Shown: one piece after another, positions 32,470 through 41,501 of the stretch
Layout: every line of letters begins with the position of its first letter
How positions within the stretch are numbered: position 1 is the stretch's first letter
Assembly (NCBI GenBank): GCA_016704305.1
Contig: JADJAL010000025.1
Span: 1-64,000 of the forward strand
DNA: 64,000 bases
Reading direction: 5' to 3'
Origin: Haliea sp.
Lineage (GTDB): Bacteria > Pseudomonadota > Gammaproteobacteria > Pseudomonadales > Halieaceae
Notes under the pieces: generated by a model
The model's input: only the letters and a program-made list of their open reading frames with translations
What the model was told of the DNA's origin: nothing
Database searches by the model: none
Program-made: the position numbers and the translations under genes

Positions 32470-32720
32470 AATTAGTCTTTGCCGAAAATGCATGGGATGA
32501 CTACCTGTATTGGCAGAAAACCGATAAGACAATTCTCAAGCGAATCAATGCTCTCATAAAAGACATAACACGAGAGCCATTTGAAGGCATAGGCAAGCCT
32601 GAACCGCTAAAGCATGCATTGTCTGGCTACTGGTCCAGGCGAATCAACGACGAGCATCGCATCGTTTACAAGATTCAGGACAATTCTCTCCTCATAGCTC
32701 AACTTCGATATCACTACTGA
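32466..32720 (+). CDS. yoeB: YoeB family mRNA interferase toxin
   Basis: 84 residues, start GTG 32466, exactly the length of E. coli YoeB and very similar to it (WDDYLYW, PFEGIGKPEPLKH, YWSRRINDEHRIVY). The catalytic residues fall at the canonical positions: E46, R65, H83 and the terminal Y84 (RYHY). YoeB cleaves mRNA in the ribosomal A site and is held inactive by YefM. Sequence and length suggest a functional toxin. It is the last gene of the accessory island; 175 bp without a recognisable gene follow. Confidence 0.95.
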   Translation: MKLVFAENAWDDYLYWQKTDKTILKRINALIKDITREPFEGIGKPEPLKHALSGYWSRRINDEHRIVYKIQDNSLLIAQLRYHY

Positions 32721-32895
32721 GTTGGCCATAGTGCCGCAAACACCGGCGCAGTTGACGCAGTGAAATTCGATCTTTTCCTAATTCACCAGCGCTACCTGAC
32801 ATCGTCCCGCATTTTCAAGCACTTGCAGAAATGGAATCGGAGGAAACGAGACTAATGCTCGTGAAAAACGGTGGTTAACCCGGGTTCGCCTGGAA

Positions 32896-33996
32896 TTACC
32901 GGGATTCACCAGGATTCAACGGCTGCAAATGCACCGCGCGCAGCGGCGCGATCAACCGGCGGAGTCCACGGCTGAGTCGGCGGCGCGAGGCCGGCAGTAA
33001 TAGCAACAGGCACGCCAACAGGCCAGCGCCCAGCAGTGTGACGTGCTGCCACGAACTGGCCCAGTACCGCAGCGTCAGCAATCGTCGAAACCAGGAGTCC
33101 TCGGACATATCTGAATTGTCGACGCCGCCCGCCGATGCCATCTGCGGATTGGCAATCACATTCAGCGTGCGCGCGGGCAGTGTCTCGGTGCGAAGCTGCT
33201 GTGCATCGAGGTCAAACCAGGAGTATTGCGCGGCCGGAATCGTGAACTGGCCTGGCCGCTTGGCGACGTAGGTGATCTCGTCCTGGCGTTTGCCCACCAG
33301 CGAGCCGCGCTCGTTCTCATCGAGCAGGCGCCGCTTCGTGTAGATGCCCAGCCCGTCGATTGTCGCGGAAGGGAAGGGCGGGAAGACCATGCCGGGTACC
33401 TCGGGCGCGGTGAACGTCACGGTGCGCGTGAACGCCGCGCCCGCTTTGACCTGGTCGGCGCCTGGCAGCGGCGACCACGCCTCGGTCACCTCAAGCTCGC
33501 GCGCGCTGATCACGCTTCCCATGCCTTCGGTGCCGGGGTGCTGTTTGACGGACAATGGCACGGCGTCTGTGGTGAGCGTTACGGGTACTGCATCGGTGTC
33601 CAGCGGGTTGCGCTTGAACGCGAAGCGCACGGTGAAAGCGGGGATGGTTTGCGCGCCTGCGCGCATCGGCCAGGCACGCACCTCGTGTTGCTGCAGGGTG
33701 TATTGCACGCCGTCGATTGTCTCGGTGCTCACCAGTGGGCTGCCTGCGGGCGGCATCAGCAATATTCCTTCCGGGTCGGGCAGGTCGAGGCTGGCGGCGC
33801 TGGCGAAATAGCCCGGCGCGAGCAGGTCGATCTGCAATATCACGCCCTGGCCCACCCACGCCGGCTCCTGCGATGACAGGCGCACGCGCACTATTGCATC
33901 CTGCGCGTTGGCCGTCGATGCCATTACCTGTGCCAGCAGCAGCGCCAACAGCAACGCGATGCTCAGCAGCGGGCATGCGCGGAGTCGTCGTCTCAT
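32896..33996 (-). CDS. BatD-like protein (aerotolerance operon)
   Basis: 366 residues: a signal peptide (SIALLLALLLAQVMASTANA), a beta-rich periplasmic part with BatD-type segments (VRVRLSSQEPAWVGQGVILQ, FTRTVTFTAPEVPGMVFPPF, KRPGQFTIPA), then one C-terminal membrane helix (VTLLGAGLLACLLLLLPASR) and a short basic tail. BatD proteins are periplasmic partners of the MoxR/VWA system; their role in oxygen tolerance is genetic and the mechanism is unknown. Last gene of a six-gene - strand operon; its start overlaps the TPR gene's stop by four bases. Confidence 0.88.
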   Translation of the reverse strand: MRRRLRACPLLSIALLLALLLAQVMASTANAQDAIVRVRLSSQEPAWVGQGVILQIDLLAPGYFASAASLDLPDPEGILLMPPAGSPLVSTETIDGVQYTLQQHEVRAWPMRAGAQTIPAFTVRFAFKRNPLDTDAVPVTLTTDAVPLSVKQHPGTEGMGSVISARELEVTEAWSPLPGADQVKAGAAFTRTVTFTAPEVPGMVFPPFPSATIDGLGIYTKRRLLDENERGSLVGKRQDEITYVAKRPGQFTIPAAQYSWFDLDAQQLRTETLPARTLNVIANPQMASAGGVDNSDMSEDSWFRRLLTLRYWASSWQHVTLLGAGLLACLLLLLPASRRRLSRGLRRLIAPLRAVHLQPLNPGESR

Positions 33997-34655
33997 TGCG
34001 CGCTATCCTCGCTCTGCGTGGGCGCCGCCTCATGCGCGGCCTGGTAGGCGAACTTGGCGCGCAGGAAGTCGCCCGGCGAGGTTTGCACCCGACGCAGCCA
34101 GGTCGCGCGCAACTCGGCATCGGAGAGCTGCGGGTCGTTCATATCGAGTGGTTTGCTCTCGCCGTCCTCACCTTTTTTATCGAACACGATATCGTCCGGA
34201 GTGAAAGCGTCGGCGGATTCCTGCTCGCGATTCTCGCCGGCATCGTCGATAAGCTTTTTGCGCGCTGCTGCGATAGCTTTGTTGTCTATCGCCTCCTGCC
34301 AGCCGGGGTGGAATCCCAGCGCGCGGTCGTAGCTGGCGATGGCCTCTGCGTATTCGCCGTGCATCAGCAGCGCGTTGCCCTGGTTGAATGCGCCCGTCGC
34401 GCCCGGTACTCGCGCGAACGTCTGTGCGGCCTCCTTGAAATCGCCAGCGCGATACTGTGCAACGCCGATGTGCCACGGGTCGCTGTAGGCGGCTGCCGCT
34501 TGCTTGAACGCTTTCTGTGCCATCAGCGTATCGCCGCGCTGGTTCGCTCTGCGCCAGAACTCGGGGTTGTGCCAGCTGCCATACGCGAGCCCGGCCAGCG
34601 CCAGCGTGAGAAACACGGCGGTTGCGATGCGCGTTGTGCGGCGCGGCGCGGTCAT
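33993..34655 (-). CDS. TPR-containing membrane protein (BatC-like)
   Basis: 220 residues. An N-terminal helix (TRIATAVFLTLALAGLAYGS) is followed by tetratricopeptide repeats (WHIGVAQYRAGDFKEAAQTF, then TGAFNQGNALLMHGEYAEAI and YDRALGFHPGWQEAIDNKAI) and a charged tail with a DPQLSDAELRATWLRRVQTS segment. The tail matches the end of TPR/BatB-C proteins in Bat operons (LRRVxxxPGxFLRxKF). It probably scaffolds the VWA proteins in the periplasm. Overlaps of four bases on both sides show tight coupling. Confidence 0.82.
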   Translation of the reverse strand: MTAPRRTTRIATAVFLTLALAGLAYGSWHNPEFWRRANQRGDTLMAQKAFKQAAAAYSDPWHIGVAQYRAGDFKEAAQTFARVPGATGAFNQGNALLMHGEYAEAIASYDRALGFHPGWQEAIDNKAIAAARKKLIDDAGENREQESADAFTPDDIVFDKKGEDGESKPLDMNDPQLSDAELRATWLRRVQTSPGDFLRAKFAYQAAHEAAPTQSEDSAQ

Positions 34656-36616
34656 TCGGTTGCCTGCCCGCTCGGGATCATCCAGCCGCGCCGAAAAAAC
34701 AGCAGCAGCAACAGCGCGATCGGCGGCGTCAGCCAGTAGCCGCTTTCCGCCCAGCGTTCGTCACCGGCGGCGCCGAGTGTCTGGGCAAACTTGGCCGCGT
34801 TGGCGAGTGCCTGCACGTCGGTGTCATCCGCCGTGAGTGCTTGCAGTTGCGCATTTACCGCGCGCGCGTTGTGTTCGAGCGCGTCCAGTTCATCGCCCGG
34901 CGTCAGCGGCGGCCACAGTCGCACTGCTGTGCCCGATGTGCGCCGCCAGTTCGCCAGCGCATCGGCCTGTTCCGGCGCCACGCTGTCGGTGATCCACACG
35001 ATGGAACCGGCCCCGGCATCCGCCAGGCTCTGCTCGGCCAGATGCAGTGCCTCGGCGGCCACGTCGCCATCCTCGGGCATTACCTGCGGCGCCAGTGCCT
35101 GCGCGAAGGTGTCGATGATGCCGGCGTCGCTGGTGGCGGGCATCACCAGGTGCGCGCTGCCGGCATAGGCGATGAGCGCCGTCTTCGCACTACCGCGCGC
35201 CTGCAGCAGGTCGTGGATTTTCTGCGTCGCGCGCTGCAACCGGCTGGGCTGGATGTCCTCTGTTTCCATCGAGGGGGAGACTTTCACCACGATCGCCAGC
35301 GCGGCGGTGTCCTCGGCGAACGGCGAGGGCTCGTGCGTCCAGGTGGGCCCGGCAATCGCGACAATGCCCAGCAACCACAGCAGGCCCAGTGCGTGCAGCG
35401 GGGCGAAGCGCGACGCCTGTTGTTCACCGCCCCACAGGTGCGCCAACAGGTGCGGCGCGACAATGCCACGCCACGCCCGCCCCTGGTCGGCGCCGCGCCG
35501 AAGCAGCCACCACAGCAGGCCGGCGGGCAGCAGCGCGAGCAGCCAGCCGGGACGTATCACATGCGGAATCACCACCGCGACGGCCAGCGGCGCAGAGGCG
35601 GCGAGGGTGCCGGGCGCGACGCGCAGTGGGCTGCGTCGCCGGACGCTGGCGACGACAAGCCGCGTGCCGAGGTAAGCCATCGATGCGAGCAGGCCCGCCG
35701 CCAGCGGCCACCAGTACACATCGCGCCTGGGGCGATGCGAGATGGATTGCACCTTGCGCGTTTCGAGCTGGTCAATCTGCCGGTAGATGGATGCCAGTTG
35801 CTCGTGGTCGCCCGCGTGCGAGTAGAGTCCGCCGGTGAGCGCGGCGACGTTCTTGAGCGTCGTTTCGTCCAGCGCGTCTTCTCCGGCCGCGCGCGGGTCG
35901 CCGACGGCGACTGTGTGGATGACGATGCCCTTGTCGTGTGCAATCTGCGCCGCTTTCTCCGGCGGTACCTGGCTGCTGGTGTCGTTGCCATCGGTGAGCG
36001 CGATCAGCACGCGCTCCTTAACGGTGCTGCGGTCGAACACGTTGATCGCGAGACCGAGCGCATCGCCGAATGCCGTCTGCGGCCCGGCCATGCCCACCTG
36101 CGCTTCATCGAGCAACTGCCGGGCAACGGCGAGGTCCTCGGTGAACGGCACCTGCACGAACGCCGCATTGCCGAACAGGATCAGGCCCACCCGGTCTCCC
36201 TTGCGTTTGGCGAGGAAGTCGTCCAGCACGGCTTTCACCGCCGCGAGACGATCCGTCGTTTTCCCCTGCGCGTCAGTGAAATCGGCGGTGGCCATCGAGC
36301 CGGAGAGGTCCACCGCGAGCAGCAGGTCGCGCGCCGGTAGCTCGCGCGTCACTGGTGGTTCGATCAGTTGCGGTCGCGCCATCGCGAGCACTGCGCACAG
36401 CCAGCAGATAATCAGCACCAGATAGCGCCACGGGCCGCCCTGTGTCACCGCCAGGTCGCGCAGCGCGCTGTGTCCGGTGAGCGCGGACAAACGCGGCAGG
36501 AACGGCACCACCAGGCCGCGCTGTGTTGCGCGGTGCGCCGGCAGCAGCCACCACGCGAGCAGCGGCAGCGGCAGCAGTGCGAGCACCCAGGGATACAACA
36601 GCGTCAGGCTGCTCAC
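34652..36616 (-). CDS. Fused double VWA membrane protein (BatA-BatB-like fusion)
   Basis: 654 residues. The first half is BatA-like: two N-terminal helices, a VWA domain with intact metal site D103-L-S105-G-S107 and TDGND at 208-212, then a helix (WWPLAAGLLASMAYLGTRLV). The second half restarts like a BatB (VIRPGWLLALLPAGLLWWLL), with a second VWA domain whose site reads K445-V-S447-P-S449, so the first metal-binding Asp is replaced by Lys, and a last helix (WLTPPIALLLLLFF). Usually these are two genes. The fusion is continuous in sequence with no sign of a frameshift. The likely role is an envelope scaffold or chaperone working with the MoxR ATPase. Confidence 0.85.
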   Translation of the reverse strand: MSSLTLLYPWVLALLPLPLLAWWLLPAHRATQRGLVVPFLPRLSALTGHSALRDLAVTQGGPWRYLVLIICWLCAVLAMARPQLIEPPVTRELPARDLLLAVDLSGSMATADFTDAQGKTTDRLAAVKAVLDDFLAKRKGDRVGLILFGNAAFVQVPFTEDLAVARQLLDEAQVGMAGPQTAFGDALGLAINVFDRSTVKERVLIALTDGNDTSSQVPPEKAAQIAHDKGIVIHTVAVGDPRAAGEDALDETTLKNVAALTGGLYSHAGDHEQLASIYRQIDQLETRKVQSISHRPRRDVYWWPLAAGLLASMAYLGTRLVVASVRRRSPLRVAPGTLAASAPLAVAVVIPHVIRPGWLLALLPAGLLWWLLRRGADQGRAWRGIVAPHLLAHLWGGEQQASRFAPLHALGLLWLLGIVAIAGPTWTHEPSPFAEDTAALAIVVKVSPSMETEDIQPSRLQRATQKIHDLLQARGSAKTALIAYAGSAHLVMPATSDAGIIDTFAQALAPQVMPEDGDVAAEALHLAEQSLADAGAGSIVWITDSVAPEQADALANWRRTSGTAVRLWPPLTPGDELDALEHNARAVNAQLQALTADDTDVQALANAAKFAQTLGAAGDERWAESGYWLTPPIALLLLLFFRRGWMIPSGQATE

Positions 36617-37305
36617 GCTGCCTCCGTTGTCTTGCCGGCGGTAGTTTTGCGTGGCGCGGTTTGTGCGGGCCGGGTCGTTGGTCCAGTCGTTGGTTCAGAA
36701 CCTGGCTCAGTCGCAGACGCTTGATCGTATGCGCGGTGCTGCACGATCCAGCGGCGGATTTCGTCCGCGACGTCCGCAATGCATTCGCTCGCGGCGCGTT
36801 CGCCCAATCCGCTGTCGCAGTGGTAATTGGCGCGCGCCAGTGCGGCACCCAGCCCGTCGCTGAAGCGGGTGCCGCCGGTGTTATCAAGAAATGCAAACCA
36901 CGCGGGCCCGGTCAGGCTGGCTACCTGTTCGCGCGCGTATGCTGTCAGAGCCGTGCGCTTGAGCAGCACCGCCATGGCCGCCAGCGCCGCGTCCGGCGAC
37001 AGTGCGTCGGGCGCGTGCGTTCGCGTCTGTGTATCGCTGGCAATTATTCGAGCGTCGACCGGCGCTTTGGAATTTGCATCGAGCCGCGCCTCGATCCGCG
37101 CCTCGATCTGGGCTAGTTCGGCCAGCGCCTCGCGCCGGTAGTGGTTACGTTGCCACCGCGCGACGGCGCGCCACAGCAGCACCGCGCCGATCACAGCGGC
37201 CAACCCCAATACCCAGTACCAGCCCGGCGCGGGTGGCCACCACGGCGCGGGCGGTGGCACGAGGATATCGTGCAGCTTGTCCAGCCCGGTGGGGTCAGCG
37301 CTCAC
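36613..37305 (-). CDS. DUF4381 domain membrane protein
   Basis: 230 residues from GTG 37305 (VSADPTGLDKLHDILVPPPA). PPAPGWYWVLGLAAVIGAVL is the DUF4381 signature helix, followed by a cytoplasmic part with AVLLKRTALTAYAREQVASL and GPAWFAFLD; the last ~25 residues are a Thr/Pro/Lys tail. Found almost only between DUF58 and VWA genes in MoxR operons; function unknown. The start codon sits in a 13-bp tandem repeat that also supplies other ATG/GTG triplets, none of which gives a longer open frame. Confidence 0.85.
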   Translation of the reverse strand: MSADPTGLDKLHDILVPPPAPWWPPAPGWYWVLGLAAVIGAVLLWRAVARWQRNHYRREALAELAQIEARIEARLDANSKAPVDARIIASDTQTRTHAPDALSPDAALAAMAVLLKRTALTAYAREQVASLTGPAWFAFLDNTGGTRFSDGLGAALARANYHCDSGLGERAASECIADVADEIRRWIVQHRAYDQASATEPGSEPTTGPTTRPAQTAPRKTTAGKTTEAA

Positions 37306-37370
37306 GGTCGTCGCTCATGGTCGTTGCGCACGGCTGTCGCTCATTGCCATCGCTCATGCTCGTCGCTCAC
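37299..37370 (-). repeat. 13-bp tandem repeat at the DUF58/DUF4381 gene junction
   Basis: About five and a half copies of a 13-bp unit (on + strand CGCTCAxGGTCGT and variants) at 37299, 37312, 37325, 37338, 37351 and 37364. On the coding - strand each unit begins ATGAGCG, GTGAGCG or GTGCGCA. The DUF58 stop (37354) lies in one copy and the DUF4381 GTG start (37305) in another. Since 13 is not a multiple of 3, copy-number change would shift which start is in frame. Confidence 0.75.
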
Positions 37371-38339
37371 CCAGCCTCCGCCGAATTTGTTCTATCACGG
37401 CGTCGCGCGTATTCAGCGGAATCACCGGCATTTCCCGCTGCAGCAAAAACTGCCTGCCCTGTGCCCTGATCTTCGCAAACCCCTTGCTGAAGTCCTCGCG
37501 CAGGCTGCGCTGCGCGGTATCCACTTCCAGTTGTTCCCAGCCGTCGCCGAACACCAGCGTGCCGGCGGCGGGCAGTTCGCCCTCCAGTGCGTCGTGCACG
37601 AACGCGAACAGCACATCGTTGTGGCGCGCGATGCGCGTCAGCAGTTGCTGCGTGTCATGGTCGTGTCCGCTGCCATCGCTGATGATGCACACCAGCACGT
37701 CGTGTTTGGCCAGTCGCGCGCAGTGCTCCAGCGCCCGGTTGAACATCGCCGGATTGCCGCGCAGGCCCTTGTTTACCGACAGCGCGTGGTTCTGTTCCAC
37801 CACGGCATGCAGGATGCGCATCACCGTCGAGCGGCTGCGCTGCGGACGCACTTCCACGATGTCGCTGTCGTTGAACACCAGCGCGCCGACGCGGTCGCGC
37901 TGCTGCAGCACGCGCCACGCGCCCAGCGCGGCGGTCTCGGCGGCGATAACGGATTTCATTTTTTGCTGGCTGCCAAAAAACATCGACAGGCGCTGGTCCA
38001 CCAACAGCAGCGTGCTGCGCTCGCGCTCCTCGGTGTACACCCGGCTGTGCGTCTTGCGCGTGCGCGCGGTGACTTTCCAGTCGATCTGGCGGATATCGTC
38101 GCCAGCCTGGTAGCGACGGATCTCCTCGAAATTCAGGCCGCGGCCGCGCAGGCGCGAGGCGTGTCGGCCCGCCAGCAGTGAGTGGATGGGCTGGCGCGGC
38201 AGGAAGCTGAAACCGTGCGCCAGGTGGCGCAGCGCGATCAGGTCTTCGAGGCGCGCGTAAACTCGCGCATCACCGGCCCACATCGCGTCGGTGGACGGCG
38301 AGCCGGTGTTGCTACTGCGACTGGCGCGCGCTGGCCACT

Positions 38340-38343
<4 letters not shown>
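37354..38343 (-). CDS. DUF58 domain protein
   Basis: 329 residues. The DUF58 core RGLNFEEIRRYQAGDDIRQI, then DWKVTARTRKTHSRVYTEER, is clear. A VWA-like half follows: LLLVDQRLSMFFGSQQKMKS (D-x-R-x-S instead of D-x-S-x-S), VGALVFNDSDIVEV and VLVCIISDGSGHDHD. DUF58 proteins are cytoplasmic partners of MoxR AAA+ ATPases. It overlaps the MoxR stop by four bases and precedes the DUF4381 gene in the usual order. The ATG at 38343 is the longest start, and the first 25 residues are not conserved in type. Confidence 0.88.
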
Positions 38344-39308
<965 letters not shown>

Positions 39309-39409
39309 TATTGGTAGCCCCGCTCTTTGCGTGTAGTGTGCACTGCTGGCAGACGCACGTAAAATACCAGCAGCCAATTACCCGCCAAATTTTTGAGGTA
39401 TCACCCTCC

Positions 39410-39868
39410 ATGAGCAACACCGAAAACCACGAACACTGGATGCGCCGCGCGCTCGCGCTCGCCGACCGCGCCGCCAATGAAGGCGAGGTGCCGGTGGGCG
39501 CCGTCGTCGTGCGCGATGGCGTGTTGCTCGGCGAAGGCTGGAACCAGATGATCGCAACGCAGGACCCGACGGGCCACGCGGAAATCGTCGCGCTGCGTGA
39601 TGCCGCCCGCGTGGTGGGCAACTACCGTCTGCCGGGCAGCACGCTCTATGTCACGCTGGAACCGTGCACGATGTGCGCCGGGGCGATGGTGCATGCGCGC
39701 GTCGCAACGCTGGTGTTCGCCGCGCGAGAGCCCAAGGCGGGAGTGATCACAAGTACTTGCCAATTGCTGGACGAGCCCCGGTTCAACCATCGCGTGTGCT
39801 GGCAGGGCGGCGTGCTGGCCGAGGAATCGAGTACGCGCCTGCAGGCTTTTTTCCAGGCGCGACGCTGA
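39410..39868 (+). CDS. tadA: tRNA-specific adenosine deaminase
   Basis: 152 residues from ATG 39410; upstream in-frame codons are not conserved. Zinc-site residues are H57-A-E59 (TGHAEI) and P85-C86...C89 (EPCTMCAGA), the cytidine-deaminase fold of TadA. It converts A34 to inosine in the anticodon of tRNA-Arg(ACG) and is normally essential. NxRLPGxTLYVTLEPC and VFAAREPKAG are standard TadA segments. Convergent with mltF, 46 bp away. Confidence 0.95.
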   Translation: MSNTENHEHWMRRALALADRAANEGEVPVGAVVVRDGVLLGEGWNQMIATQDPTGHAEIVALRDAARVVGNYRLPGSTLYVTLEPCTMCAGAMVHARVATLVFAAREPKAGVITSTCQLLDEPRFNHRVCWQGGVLAEESSTRLQAFFQARR

Positions 39869-39914
39869 TACGCCGCTAACACGAGTCCATCGCGACAGTG
39901 ATTGCGCTGCGTTT

Positions 39915-41354
39915 TTAAAGCGCCTGCAGTTCGATGCCGCGTATGACCGCTGGCAGGTAGTCGTCAACGCGCAGCGGAGGCTGCGGCTGGATGTCGGGAA
40001 TTTCATGCCAGGCCAGCACGCTGTAATAGTGGCGAACGTTGCGCACCAGCGCGGCTGCCTCCGCGCCTCGGGCATAACCGTAGCGCGTGGTTTTGAAGTA
40101 GCGTGACTGCTGCAACAACGGCAGTCGCGCCATCAGGTCCTGCCAGAGGTTGGGGTCGCCGCCCTGGCGCGCGGTCAGCACGCGGGCATCCTCGAGGTGC
40201 GCCAGCCCGATGTTGTACGCCGCCAGCGCCATCCAGGTGCGGTCCGGCTCCGCGATGTTTTGCGGCAGGCGGCGCTTGATGTCCTTCAGGTAGCGCGCGC
40301 CGCCGCGCAGGCTCTGTTCAGCATCCAGGCGATTGTCCACGCCCATCGCTTTCGCGGTTGCCTCAGTTAGCATCATCATGCCGCGCACGCCCGTCGGCGA
40401 GGTCGCCAGTGGGTCCCAGCGCGACTCCTGGTAGGCGATCGCGGCCAGCAGGTGCCAGTCCATCTGGTATTCGCCGGCGACCTGTTTGATCAGCTGCAGA
40501 TACTCCGGCAGCAACTGATCAATACTCTGCGCAAACTCCGAGGCACTCCTGTGCGAGATACCCTCGCCGTGCCCGAAGAATTGCTCCCGCAGCCGTGCGA
40601 GCGTCCCATCCTTTTGCAGGCGCAGGAAAAAATCATCGATAAACGCCAACAGTCGCGTGTTGTCCAAGCCCGGCGCAAGGTACCAGACCATTTCCTGTTC
40701 CCGCCCGAGGTCAAATGCGACCTGCAGTTGCGGATATAGCGCCTGCTGGACGGCAAATTCGTGGGAGTCGATGAGGGCCAACTCCGCCTGGTCGTTCTGC
40801 AGCAGTTCGAGCAATTGCGTGGTGTCGGCGTCATCGATTTCCTCCCACGCCAGGGCGGGCAGTTCACTGCGTTGCAATGTGCTTAACATCTCCACGTGGC
40901 TGGACCCTGCCAGCGCCGCAATCCCGTGGCCGGGCAGTTCGGCTAGGCTGCGCGGCCTGTCAGCGCCGGCGATATAAATGACCTGGGGCGTGAGCGTGTT
41001 GTAGGGCATTGAATGGGGGAAGACAGCCGCGCGCTCCTCCGTCAGGGTAAGCCCGGCAGCCGCGATATTCGCATCGTGGCGGCGTAGTTTGTGGAAGATA
41101 TCGTGCAGGTTGTAGGCCGTTTCCATTCTCAGGTCGACCTGCAATTCCTCCGCCAGCAGCGCCGCGAGCGCGTACTCAAACCCCGTTGGCCCGTTCTTGT
41201 CCAGGTAATAGGTGGTGGGGCTGTTGCGGCTGACGACCACGAGTTCCCCGCGCTCGCGTATTTGCGCCAGAGAATCCTGTGGTTCGCAGCCAGCCAGCAG
41301 GGGCAGTAGCGCAAGCGTGACAAGTAGCAGGGCGTGTCGTGTCAGGCCTGCCAT
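39915..41354 (-). CDS. mltF: Membrane-bound lytic murein transglycosylase F
   Basis: 479 residues. A lipoprotein signal has its lipobox ending at C23 (LLAGC). Residues ~30-260 are a periplasmic solute-binding-like domain (ELVVVSRNSPTTYYLDKNGP, NIAAAGLTLTEERAAVFPHS). Residues ~290-470 are the SLT catalytic domain with E in AIAYQESRWDPLATSPTGVR, then GMMMLTEATAKAMGV and ALAAYNIGLAHLEDAR. It cleaves peptidoglycan glycan strands with formation of 1,6-anhydro ends at the outer membrane. Divergent from purL, as in Pseudomonas and E. coli. Confidence 0.95.
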   Translation of the reverse strand: MAGLTRHALLLVTLALLPLLAGCEPQDSLAQIRERGELVVVSRNSPTTYYLDKNGPTGFEYALAALLAEELQVDLRMETAYNLHDIFHKLRRHDANIAAAGLTLTEERAAVFPHSMPYNTLTPQVIYIAGADRPRSLAELPGHGIAALAGSSHVEMLSTLQRSELPALAWEEIDDADTTQLLELLQNDQAELALIDSHEFAVQQALYPQLQVAFDLGREQEMVWYLAPGLDNTRLLAFIDDFFLRLQKDGTLARLREQFFGHGEGISHRSASEFAQSIDQLLPEYLQLIKQVAGEYQMDWHLLAAIAYQESRWDPLATSPTGVRGMMMLTEATAKAMGVDNRLDAEQSLRGGARYLKDIKRRLPQNIAEPDRTWMALAAYNIGLAHLEDARVLTARQGGDPNLWQDLMARLPLLQQSRYFKTTRYGYARGAEAAALVRNVRHYYSVLAWHEIPDIQPQPPLRVDDYLPAVIRGIELQAL

Positions 41355-41429
41355 TCTAGCGGCGGCGCGCGGGTGCTCCCAGTTTTAAATACTGTGGCAA
41401 TCTGCCAGGAATCTGTGGTCGAGAATGGG

Positions 41430-41459
41430 TTAACGGCCACGGAGTAAATAAAGTACAAT
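41430..41459 (+). promoter_or_regulatory. Putative sigma-70 promoter of purL
   Basis: TTAACG (41430-41435) and TACAAT (41454-41459) are spaced by 18 bp in the 147-bp gap between the divergent mltF and purL genes, 42 bp upstream of the purL ATG. The -10 box is good and the -35 box mediocre. No PurR-type operator was recognised. Confidence 0.4.
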
Positions 41460-41501
41460 GCCGCCACCCCTGAAATGCCTCCTCCTGGAGTTCTTCACAG
41501 C

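Noticed and set aside
28850..32720. Insertion sequence or prophage
   Set aside because: No transposase, integrase or phage structural motif was found; the content fits cassettes better.
34622..36340. 572-codon open frame on the + strand opposite the double VWA gene
   Set aside because: Arg/His/Gln-rich composition typical of an antisense shadow; the - strand protein has VWA motifs and membrane helices.
37299..37370. CRISPR array
   Set aside because: The repeats are 13 bp and head to tail without spacers.
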